In this document: one piece after another, positions 12,530 through 22,400 of the stretch
Layout of the letters: the number at the start of each line of letters is the position of its first letter
Numbering within the stretch: position 1 is the stretch's first letter
Assembly (NCBI GenBank): GCA_963932465.1
Contig: OZ010792.1
Coordinates: forward strand, 285,369,836-285,433,835
Length of the DNA: 64,000 nucleotides
DNA from: Maratus speciosus
Taxonomy: Eukaryota > Arthropoda > Arachnida > Araneae > Salticidae
Direction of reading: 5' to 3'
Translations under genes and position numbers: made by a program
The notes under the pieces: generated by a model
The model's database searches: none
Told to the model about the DNA's origin: nothing
What the model saw: the letters and a program-made list of their open reading frames with translations, nothing else

Positions 12530-13530
12530 ATTTTTTTGTACTATTTATTGTTAGTAACAGTTTTATTATATCTATGAATATCTTTAGCATCATTGTATTT
12601 ATAATACTCATTACAGTTATTGATTATAATTATTGCTATCACCATTATACTTTAACTAGTTAAAATTATATTTCTTGGTGTCATTAATTTTCAATTTAAA
12701 TAAAAAAAAAATCTATTAATATTTTTTTTATAATTATTATTTTTGTTAGTATTATGGTCATCGTTTTAACTTATTTAAAACGAAAATTCTTGGAATCATT
12801 ATTATTTATCTTATTATTAGTATTATATTAATTGTTATCGTTATTTGATTTATTACTATGATTAATATTAAAATAATAATAATAATAATTATTATTATTT
12901 TTAACATTATCATTATTATTATTATATTATTATTATTGTTGATATAATTACATATTTATTATTATATATGGAAATTATTTATGATGATTTTTTCATAAAT
13001 ATATTATGACAATTATTAATTTGTCTTAAAAATTTTTGCTTTATTATTACATTGAGAATATCGTAGTCGGACTAACGTAGGAACTTAACAAGATTCCCTA
13101 TCTGCAGAAGCTAATGTGATGCGGAGACATGAGCCAATAAACATGGTAGAAAATTCATTAAGAATTGGCAATATTTTTCGCTTCCTTTTGTCACAGACAT
13201 AGAAACTCTCAGGAACACCCTTACCAAAAAAATAATAATAATAATCAGTAAGTTAAAATATGCTCCAAAAATATTATCTTCATGCTCTTTACCACTCCAG
13301 CAGCTGCGAGATACAGGGCATCAGCCGAAATATTCCAAGCACGAATAACGCATGTAGACATTAAATATACTTAACTCTACAGACGGGGTGCAAAATTCAT
13401 GCTTTGTTTTCATCAGTACTGTCTTGCCTTAAGAGTCCACGACAGTCCGCAACGACAATCACAATACACACTTCTAAAAAAGAATTTACTTTGTTATTAA
13501 TATATTTACCTATATATATACTTTTTATTT
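12530..13530 (+). repeat. Out-of-phase extra monomer inside higher-order copy 3 (approximate ends)
   Basis: The left part of unit 13 carries the markers of units 3 and 8 (ACCTGCAG, TTGGCACTATT, ACCCCAGCAG). Its right part is of another type (TTATATCTATG, GCATCATTG, CATAAATAT). Unit 14 is the reverse: a foreign left part (GAAGCTAATG, CATGGTAGA, CGCTTCC) and a right part with the markers of units 3 and 8 (GTTCTATTATTACT, TATGACCATCG, TTTTCAACATT). So one monomer length was inserted in the middle of a monomer. The ends are placed between the nearest differing markers and are uncertain by up to about 100 bp. Confidence 0.75.
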
Positions 13531-16500
13531 ATTATTATTTTGTACAATTTATTGTTAGTAACAGTTCTATTATTACTATGAATATCTTTAGCTTCATTGT
13601 ATTTATAATAGTCATTACAGTTATTGATTATAATTATTGCTATAACCATTATATTTTAATTAGTTAAAATTATATTTCTTTGTGTCATTATTTTTCAATT
13701 TAAATAAAAAAAAACTATTATTATTTTTTTATAATTATTATTTTTGTTAGTATTATGACCATCGTTTTAACTTATATATAACGATAATTCTTGGAATCAT
13801 TATTATTTATCTTATTATTAGTATTATATTAATTTTTATCGTTATTTGATTTATTACTATGATTAATATTAAAATAATAATAATAATTATTATTATTATT
13901 ATTTTCAACATTATCATTAGTATTATTATATTATTATTATTGTTGATATAATTACATATTTATTATTATATATGAAAATTATTTATGATGTTTTTTTTAA
14001 AATATATTATGACAATTATTAATTTGTTTTAAAGTTTATTCTTTATTATTACATTGAGAATATCGTAGTCGGTCTAACGTAGGAACTTAACAAGATTCTC
14101 TATGTGCAGAAGCCAATGTGATGCGGAGACATGAGCCAATAAACATAGTAGAAAATTCATTAAGAATTGGCAATATTTTTCGCTTCCTTTTGTCACAGAC
14201 ATAGAAACTCTCAGGAACACCCTTACCAAAAAAAAAATAAATAATAATAATAATCAGTAAGTTAAAATATGCTCCAAAAATATTATCTTCATGCTCTTTA
14301 CCACTCCAGCAGCTGCGAGATACAGGGCATCAGCCGAAATATTCCAAGCACGAATAACGCATGTAGACATTAAATATACTTAACTCTACAGACGGGGTGA
14401 AAAATTCATGCTTTGTTTTCATCAGTACTGTCTTGCCTTAAGAGTCCACGACAGTCCGCAACGACAATCACAATACACACTTCTAAAAAAGAATTTACTT
14501 TGTTATTAATATATTTACCTATATATATACTTTTTATTTATTATTATTTTGTACAATTTATTGTTGGTAACAGTTTTATTATTACTATGAATATCTTTAG
14601 CTTCATTGTATTTATAATATTCATTACAGTTATTGATTATAATTATTGCTATAACCATTATATTTTAATTAGTTAAAATTATATTTCTTTGTGTCATTAT
14701 TTTTCAATTTAAATAAAAAAAAACTATTATTTTTTTTTATAATTATTATTTTTGTTAGTATTATGTCCATCGTTTTTACTTATATATAACGATAATTCTT
14801 CGAATCATTATTATTTATCTTATTATTAGTATTATATTAATTGTTATCGTTATTTGATATATTACTATGATTAATATTAAATTAATAATAATAATAATAA
14901 TTATTATTATTTTTAACATTATCATTAGAGATATTATATTATTATTATTGTTGATATAATTACATAACTATTATTATATATGAAAATTATTTATGATGAT
15001 TTTTTTTTAAATATATTATGACAATTATTAATTTGTTTTAAAAATTTTTGCTTTATTATTACATTGAGAATATCGTAGTCGGACTAACGTAGGAACTTAA
15101 CAAGATTCCCTATCTGCAGAAGCCAATGTGATGCGGAGACATGAGCCAATAAACATAGTAGAAAATTCATTAAGAATTGGCAATATTTTTCGGTACTTTT
15201 TGTCACAGACATAGAAACTCTCAGGAACACCTTTACCAAAAAAAAAAAAAAATCAGTAAATTAAAATATGCTCCAAAAATATTATCTTCATGCTCTTTAC
15301 CACTCCAGCAGCTGCGAGATACAGGGCATCAGCCGAAATATTCCAAGCACGAATAACGCATGTAGACATTAAATATACTTAACTCTACAGACGGGGTGCA
15401 AAATTCATGCTTTGTTTTCATCAGTACTGTCTTGCCTTAAGAATCCACGACAGTCCGCAACGACAATCACAATACACACTTCTAAAAAGAATTTACTTTT
15501 TTATTAATATATTTACCTATATATATACTTTTTATTTATTATTTATTTGTACTATTTATTGTTAGTAACAGTTTTATTATATCTATGAATATCTTTAGCT
15601 TCATTGTATTTATAATACTCATTACAGTTATGGATTATAATTATTGCTATCACCATTATATTTTAACTAGTTAAAATTATATTTCTTGGTGTCATTAATT
15701 TTCAATTTAAATAAAAATTTAATCTATTATTATTTTTTTTATAATTATTATTTTTGTTAGTACTATGGTCATCGTTTTAACTTATTTATAACGATAATTC
15801 TTGGAATCATTATTATTTATCTTATTATTAGTATTATATTAATTGTTATCGTTATTTGATTTATTACTATGATTAATATTAAAATAATAATAATAATAAT
15901 TATTATTATTATTTTTAACATTATCATTAGTATTATTATATTATTATTATTGTTGATATAATTACATATTTATTATTATATATGTAAATTATTTATGATG
16001 ATTTTTTTAAATATATTATGACAATTATTAATTTGTTTTTAAAAATTTTGCTTTATTATTACATTGAGAATATCGTAGTCGGACTAACGTAGGAACTTAA
16101 CAAGATTCCCTATCTGCAGAAGCCAATGTGATGCGGAGACATGAGCCAATAAACACAGTAGAAAATTCATTAAGAATTGGCAATATTTTTCGGTTCCTTT
16201 TGTCACAGACATAGAAACTCTCAGGAACACCTTTACCAAAAAAAAAAAAAAAAAAAAATCAGTAAATTAAAATATGCTCCAAAAATATTATCTTCTTGCT
16301 CTTTACCACTCCAGCAGCTGCGAGATACAGGGCATCAGCCGAAATATTCCAAGCACGAATAACGCATGTAGACATTAAATATATTTAACTCTACAGACGG
16401 GGTGCAAAATTCATGCTTTGTTTTCATCAGTACTGTCTTGCCTTAAGAGTCCACGACAGTCCGCAACGACAATCACAATACACACTTCTAAAAAGAATTT

Positions 16501-16937
16501 ACTTTGTTTTTAGTATATTTACCTATATATATACTTTTTATTTATTATTTTTTGTACTATTTATTGTTAGTAACAGTTTTATTATATCTATGAATATCTT
16601 TAGCTTCATTGTATTTATAATACTCATTACAGTTATTGATTATAATTATTGCTATCACCATTATATATTAACTAGTTAAAATTATATTTCTTGGTGTCAT
16701 TAATTTTCAATTTAAATAAAAAAATAATCTATTATTATTTTTTTTAATTATTATTTTTGTTAGTATTATGGTCATCGTTTTAACTTATTTATAACGATAA
16801 TTCTTGGAATCATTATTATTTATCTTATTATTAGTATTATATTAATTGTTATCGTTATTTGATTTATTACTATGATTAATATTAAAATAATAATAATAAT
16901 AATTATTATTATTTTTTTAACATTATCATTAGTATTA

Positions 16938-16972
16938 CTAGTAAATCTGCAGATCAGGAGCCTCAACGTCAG
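16938..16972 (-). other. 3' terminus of the Helentron-like element
   Basis: CTAG at 16938-16941 abuts the satellite. ATCTGCAGAT (16945-16954) is a perfect 10-bp palindrome three bases inside it. GCCTCAACGTCAG (16960-16972) pairs with the 5' terminal motif at 19438-19450 with two mismatches. The order (inverted repeat, hairpin, CTAG) is the usual 3' order for elements with asymmetric terminal repeats. Confidence 0.6.
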
Positions 16973-17397
16973 CTCTACAATTCATTGTGTTTAGCACCCT
17001 TTGAGTAATATCAATCTTTCTACAAAAAACGAAATTTAAAGTTTTGAAATTACATAAACATTTATAAAACGAAAAAATATTTCGAAGGTTTCTGACATTA
17101 GAAGCGTTAAATTAAACCCCTTGTTATGTAATGGTATTCTGACAATCTCATGAGTACATGAATTCTATTCTACAGCCCTGTATATTACGTGAAGATTTTT
17201 ACGCGTCGTCTATAACATTTAAATTTAATGCAGACAAAAAACCCTCTTAAAACTGCTCATATCACATTTCCGGGGATTAGTATGCATAGTGTGCACCATA
17301 TATCCAGTTTCTGCGGAGTCCTGTATATGGTTCTATTTAAATTCTGCAAACATTTGTTAGTATACTAAATGTAATTGGGCTGGGAAGTACATAATTC

Positions 17398-17421
17398 AAA
17401 AAAAAAAAAAAAAAAAAAAAA
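17398..17421 (+). repeat. A24 homopolymer
   Basis: Twenty-four consecutive A between TAATTC and CCCACACTG, inside the Helentron-like element. It could be a slippage product or the tail of an old retroposed fragment. No SINE body was recognised beside it. Confidence 0.9.
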
Positions 17422-17726
17422 CCCACACTGAAGCAATTCGCGCTCATTTTCATTTATACTTACGAATTCATTTGTGTATCCCTGCACATGGTCTATACAA
17501 TATTTAAGCACTACTTATTAAGCACAAATTTACTTAACGTTAAAACGCACACCATAATCGAAAATGCTCTTCAGCAATCATCCCTAATAGACCAGAACTG
17601 TATCCGAAATTTTTTATGTGACCCTATAAATGAACGATAAATACAATACAAATCATATTCAAGCTTCTTGTAGTCAACCACAGTAATGCAATTTAATTTC
17701 ATAATGTTTGAATTAGTGCAACACAA

Positions 17727-18016
17727 TTAACACACTGACGACAGGCAATTTAATTAAATCTGGGTTTAAAAACAGTAGAAGCTCCTCCCTCTTCTGAAAG
17801 TGTCTCGGAAATTGGTTTCTGAGATATGTTTTTCATGTTTATGCAGCAGTAAATATCTTTCAATGTACGGATGTAATATATAATGTCTTACAATCTATAA
17901 AAAATATGGACAACACAATATAAATGTATTTTCTGTAAGGTAGAAGTCACTCCCTTAGCCAATGATGTATTCTGAATAAAAACGAGAATTCTCGTTTCCC
18001 GTCGCTAATGTGTTAA
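17727..18016. mobile_element. 290 bp TTAA-flanked MITE, possibly piggyBac-like
   Basis: The left end reads TTAACACACTGACGACAGG (17727-17745). The right end, on the minus strand, reads TTAACACATTAGCGACGGG, matching at 15 of 19 positions. TTAA on both sides is the target duplication used by piggyBac-type transposons. Internally there is a perfect 18-bp palindrome at 17980-17997 and a short direct similarity (GTAGAAG then CTCCCT near 17777 and 17942). There is no transposase frame, so movement would have needed a partner. Removing it restores the spacing of the surrounding tandem repeats, which supports insertion after they formed. Terminal bases after TTAA are CACA, not the CCY of the best-known piggyBac ends, so the superfamily is not certain. 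Confidence 0.6.
17980..17997. repeat. 18-bp perfect palindrome inside the MITE
   Basis: AAACGAGAATTCTCGTTT, centred on an EcoRI-type GAATTC, sits about 20 bp from the right end of the MITE. It may form the subterminal hairpin of that end. Confidence 0.85.
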
Positions 18017-18580
18017 AATAAACTGTGAAGAGTTTTTTTCCCCCGTAGACCACATTTTAATCGACCACTTTTGTGTGACCCTGAAAAAAACACATGCTTT
18101 GCACCCCATATACTACAAAAATGTTTCAAAAATACATATCAATTTTATTATTTTGTAACAGAGTAACATCATTTAAAAACGCCACAAAAGGATTTTCTTC
18201 AAAGATTGTAATATTATGAATACTTTTGAGTTCCCTGTACGCAAACTGTAAGTGCTACACATAACATATTTTATAGTAACCAGGTTCTAGTGCACCTTAA
18301 TAAAGTATATAAATTTCATTACGTTTAAAATTGTGTAACATTATTAAAATACACCGCAGACGATTTTTCCCAAAGACTATAATGTAACGGAATAGTTTTG
18401 AGTGCCCCTGTAATTAAGCTATGAATGCTACACTCTTCATTTTTAATACCAAACATACTTTGGCAAACCTCAATAACGTATATCAATTACATGTAATCCC
18501 GACTATATTTACGCGAGTTAGAGCACGTAGAGAAACACGGCAGGCGACAGATAGAAAAACTGAAGTCATAAATACTTTTC

Positions 18581-19352
18581 ATCCATGTTGGAAAGTGTTA
18601 AAAAGGATTTACATGCCTTTAACTGTACTTTTTTTTCACTTATAGCATGGTTAAACATTAGTTTAAACATCCTAATCCATGCGATAGCAATAACATATTA
18701 AAAGCCCCCCAAAATAGGCATATCTGGAGATCTATAAATCTAGTGGAAAATAATTCATTATCGTGTCCACTGTTAATTGCATAAATTGCATCGATTTGCC
18801 GCGATAAAATATTTTTTGTGATAGCCTTTTAATAGTACCTGCAACAAAATTAACGTAATTTACTAACTTCATTCATATTTGACGCAATGATAGGCTACGA
18901 ATAACAGTCGCTAGGCAACGAAGAAAAGGAAAAAAAAAAGAAATATGTATCATGTAAAACAAGAAAATTAATTTAAAAATTCTTTATATTATTGGAATAC
19001 ATGTATAAATGTCCTCAAAACATTATACACGTAAATAAAAAAATCTGATAGATATATTGATAAAACTTCAATATAATAGGAATAATTTAAAACTCTTATT
19101 TTGAATTTTAGTATCCATAATTTGACATTTAAATCCATTAATCAAACGTGCCATTTTCTTTCAACTAATCGAAATTTGAAAATCGTCTGACTTGCCGTAG
19201 AAAAGCATTATAAAGAAAAATAAAATCTTCCATATTTTCTGAACGAATGAACCAAATTTAACCAAAAACTATACAGCTACGTCCGGGTATCTCACGAATA
19301 TGCCCAATTAATTTCAAGCTGATCGGGTGCTTTTTGCGGCAGTTATCGCGGA
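18581..19352. other. Element interior without recognisable content
   Basis: This part of the insertion is AT-rich and holds A-tracts (for example near 18931). The open frame at 18421-18645 overlaps its left edge and shows no known domain. Toward 19270-19350, ATACCCGG-type sequence (minus strand) and GATCAGCTTGA precede the microsatellite, as part of the conserved-looking 5' region of the element. I see no gene here. Confidence 0.5.
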
Positions 19353-19364
19353 ACAGACAGACAG

Positions 19365-19395
<31 letters not shown>

Positions 19396-19396
19396 A
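19353..19396. repeat. (CAGA)n / (GTCT)n microsatellite
   Basis: About ten CAGA units with one CGGA interruption, reading GTCT/GTCC on the minus strand, about 55-100 nt from the element's 5' end. On the plus strand it follows GCGGCAGTTATCGCGG. The position and the GTCY composition are like those of DINE-1-type elements as I recall them. Confidence 0.9.
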
Positions 19397-19437
19397 ACGG
19401 AAATCAAAACTTTTCGTGTCTCCACAGTAAGCCTTCA

Positions 19438-19452
19438 CTGACGTTTCGGCAA
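19438..19452 (-). other. 5' terminus of the Helentron-like element
   Basis: On the minus strand this reads TTGCCGAAACGTCAG, then continues TGAAGG. The 13 bases from GCC onward are the partner of the inverted repeat near the CTAG end. The terminal two bases are TT, not the TC of classic Helitrons. Confidence 0.55.
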
Positions 19453-22400
19453 TTATATTATTATTATTGTTGATATAATTACATATTTATTATTATATAT
19501 GGAAATTATTTATGATGATTTTTTCATAAATATATTATGACAATTATTAATTTGTTTTAAAAGTTTTTGCTTTATTATTACATTGAGAATATCGTAGTCG
19601 GACTAACGTAGGAACTTAACAAGATTCCCTATCTGCAGAAGCCAATGTGATGCGGAGACATGAGCCAATAAACATAGTAGAAAATTCATTAAAAATTGGC
19701 AATATTTTTCGGTTCCTTTTGTCACAGACATAGAAACTCTCAGGAACACCCTTACCAAAAAAAAATAAATAATAATAATCAGTAAGTTAAAATATGCTCC
19801 AAAAATATTATCTTCATGCTCTTTACCACTCCAGCAGCTGCGAGATACAGGGCATCAGCCGAAATATTCCAAGCACGAATAACGCATGTAGACATTAAAT
19901 ATACTTAACTCTACAGACGGGGTGCAAAATTCATGCATTGTTTTCATCAGTACTGTCTTGCCTTAAGAGTCCACGACAGTCCGCAACGACAATCACAATA
20001 CACACTTCTAAAAAGAATTTACTTTGTTATTAATATATTTACCTATATATATACTTTTTATTTATTATTATTTGTACTATTTATTGTTAGTAACAGTTTT
20101 ATTATATCTATGAATATCTTTAGCTTCATTGTATTTATAATACTCATTACAGTTATTGATTATAATTATTGCTATCACCATTATATTTTAACTAGTTAAA
20201 ATTATATTTCTTGGTGTCATTAATTTTCAATTTAAATAAAAAAAATAATCTATTATTATTTTTTTTATAATTATTATATTTGTTAGTATTATGGTCATCG
20301 TTTTAACTTATTTATAACGATAATTCTTGGAATCTTTATTATTTATCTTATTATTAGTATTATATAAATTGTTATCGTTAGTTGATATATTACTATGATT
20401 AATATTAAATTAATAATAATAATTATTATTATTATTATTTTTAACATTATCATTAGTGTTATTATATTATTATTATTGTTGATATAATTACATAACTATT
20501 ATTATATATGAAAATTATTTATGATGATTTTTTTTTAAAATATATTATGACAATTATTAATTTGTTTAAAAAAATTTTGCTTTATTATTACATTGAGAAT
20601 ATCGTAGTCGGACTAACGTAGGAACTTAACAAGATTCCCTATCTGCAGAAGCCAATGTGATGCGGAGACATGAGCCAATAAACATAGTAGAAAATTCATT
20701 AAGAATTGGCAATATTTTTCGGTTCCTTTTGTCACAGACATAGAAACTCTCAGGAACAGCCTTACCAAAAAAAAAAATAAATAATAATAATCAGTAAGTT
20801 AAAATATGCTCCAAAAATATTATCTTCATGCTCTTTACCACTCCAGCAGCTGCGAGATACAGGGCATCAGCCGAAATATTTCAAGCACGAATAACGCATG
20901 TAGACATTAAATATACTTAACTCTACAGACGGGGTGCAAAATTCATGCTTTGTTTTCATCAGTACTGTCTTGCCTTAAGAGTCCACGACAGTCCGCAACG
21001 ACAATCACAATACACACTTCTAAAAAAGAATTTACTTTGTTATTAATATATTTACCTATATATATACTTTTTATTTATTATTATTTTGTACAATTTATTG
21101 TTAGTAACAGTTTTATTATTACTATGAATATCTTTAGCTTCATTGTATTTATAATAGTCATTACAGTTATTGATTATAATTATTGCTATAACCATTATAT
21201 TTTAATTAGTTAAAATTATATTTCTTTGTGTCATTATTTTTCAATTTAAATAAAAAAATAAACTATTATTATTTTTTTATATTTATTATTTTTGTTAGTA
21301 TTATGTCCATCGTTTTTACTTATATATAACGATAATTCTTGGAATCATTATTATTTATCTTATTATTAGTATTATATTAATTGTTGTCGTTAGTTGATAT
21401 ATTACTATGATTAATATTAAATTAATAATAATAATTATTATTATTATTATTTTTAACATTATCATTAGTGTTATTATATTATTATTATTGTTGGTATAAT
21501 TACATAACTATTATTATATATGAAATGTATTTATGATGATTTTTTTTAAAAATATATTATGACAATTATTAATTTGTTTTAAAAAATTTTGCTTTATTAT
21601 TACATTGAGAATATCGTAGTCGGACTAACGTAGGAACTTAACAAGATTCCCTATCTGCAGAAGCCAATGTGATGCGGAGACATGAGCCAATAAACATAGT
21701 AGAAAATTCATTAAGAATTGGCAATATATTTCGGTTCCTTTTGTCACAGACATAGTAACTCTCAGGAACACCCTTACCAAAAACAAATAATAATAATAAT
21801 AATCAGTAAGTTAAAATATGCTCCAAAAATATTATCTTCATGCTCTTTACCACTCCAGCAGCTGCGAGATACAGGGCATCGGCCGAAATATTCCAAGCAC
21901 GAATAACGCATGTAGACATTAAATATACTTAACTCTACAGACGGGGTGCAAAATTCATGCATTGTTTTCATCAGTACTGTCTTGCCTTAAGAGTCCACGA
22001 CAGTCCGCAACGACAATCACAATACACACTTCTAAAAAGAATTTACTTTGTTATTAATATATTTACCTATATATATACTTTTTATTTATTATTATTTGTA
22101 CTATTTATTGTTAGTAACAGTTTTATTATATCTATGAATATCTTTAGCTTCATTGTATTTATAATACTCATTACAGTTATTGATTATAATTATTGCTATC
22201 ACCATTATATTTTAACTAGTTAAAATTATATTTCTTGGTGTCATTAATTTTCAATTTAAATAAAAAAAAATAATCTATTATTATTTTTTTTATAATTATT
22301 ATATTTGTTAGTATTATGGTCATCGTTTTAACTTATTTATAACGATAATTCTTGGAATCTTTATTATTTATCTTATTATTAGTATTATATTAATTGTTAT

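Larger units (their letters stand above)
1..16937 (+). repeat. Satellite array segment I: 17 head-to-tail ~1 kb monomers
   Basis: The unit opens with AGTCGGACTAACG. It starts at 1, 1014, 2017, 3012, 4025, 5026, 6031, 7042, 8039, 9050, 10049, 11054, 12066, 13065, 14067, 15077 and 16077, so the spacing is 995-1013 bp. All copies are in the same orientation. The 17th copy is cut at 16937 by a mobile element and resumes at 19453. Single-base differences are few in the first 425 bp of each unit. Length differences lie mainly in A-tracts and TTA/AAT runs. Position 4 in each group of five (starts 3012, 8039, 14067) shares the rare variant GTCGGTCTAACG and TTCTCTATGTGCAG, which shows a higher-order order. 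No transposase, RNA gene or conserved protein is seen inside a unit. This is best called satellite DNA; location (centromeric, heterochromatic, sex-linked) cannot be told from sequence. Confidence 0.97.
17170..18580. repeat. Degenerate ~140-175 bp tandem repeats inside the element
   Basis: The word CCCTG or a near match recurs in similar surroundings (T-rich, then TGTG or GAGT, then CCCTG) at 17176, 17319, 17480, 17622, 18079, 18233 and 18406. The steps are 143, 161, 142, 457, 154 and 173 bp. The long step becomes 171 bp once the nested 290 bp MITE and its one TTAA copy are removed. The best-matching pair is around 18150-18300 and 18330-18470, where several words match (AAAGAYTRTAAT, TTTTGAGT, CCCTGTA, ATGCTACAC or GTGCTACAC). 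Central tandem repeats are common in DINE-1-like elements. The repeats are old and diverged, so the limits are approximate. Confidence 0.55.
16938..19452 (-). mobile_element. Non-autonomous Helitron, Helentron/HINE (DINE-1-like), minus strand
   Basis: This 2515 bp block is unrelated to the satellite. Joining 16937 to 19453 restores AGTATTATTATATTATT exactly as in other monomers, with no target duplication and with insertion between A and T. Read on the minus strand, the 5' end starts at 19452. A 13-bp motif GCCGAAACGTCAG lies 2 nt in, followed by CAGTGAAGG and a (GTCT)n stretch. The other end has an inverted copy of the 13-bp motif matching at 11 positions (16960-16972), then a 10-bp palindrome ATCTGCAGAT, then terminal CTAG. 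Asymmetric inverted repeats, a 3' hairpin, CTAG and a GTCT-type microsatellite near the 5' end fit what I know of Helitron2/Helentron and DINE-1-like elements. No Rep/helicase frame is present, so it is non-autonomous. Against this, the 5' end is not the TC of canonical Helitrons, and Helentrons usually target TT. An unrelated repeat with chance features remains possible. Confidence 0.65.
11054..19595 (+). repeat. 5-monomer higher-order repeat, copy 3, with an extra monomer and a mobile-element insertion
   Basis: Monomers 12-17. Units 12, 15, 16 and 17 match units 7, 9, 10 and 11. Displacements are about 5023 bp before, and 6027-6028 bp after, an added monomer length within units 13-14. The last unit is split by the 2515 bp element at 16938-19452. 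Without that element and the extra monomer, this copy would be about 5.02 kb like the others. The 3' flank of the element (CATAAATAT, TTTTAAAAGTTTTTGC) still matches the ends of units 6 and 11, so it belongs to the same copy. Confidence 0.85.

Noticed and set aside
18421..18645. 74-codon open frame in the Helentron-like element
   Set aside because: No recognised domain, in a non-coding-looking AT-rich interior, partly over degenerate tandem repeats; length is within chance.
19300..19450. 3' tail of an arthropod LINE (CAGA repeats after a GCGG word)
   Set aside because: Considered first. The terminal inverted repeats, the CTAG end, the lack of target duplication and the lack of a terminal tail fit a Helentron-like element better.
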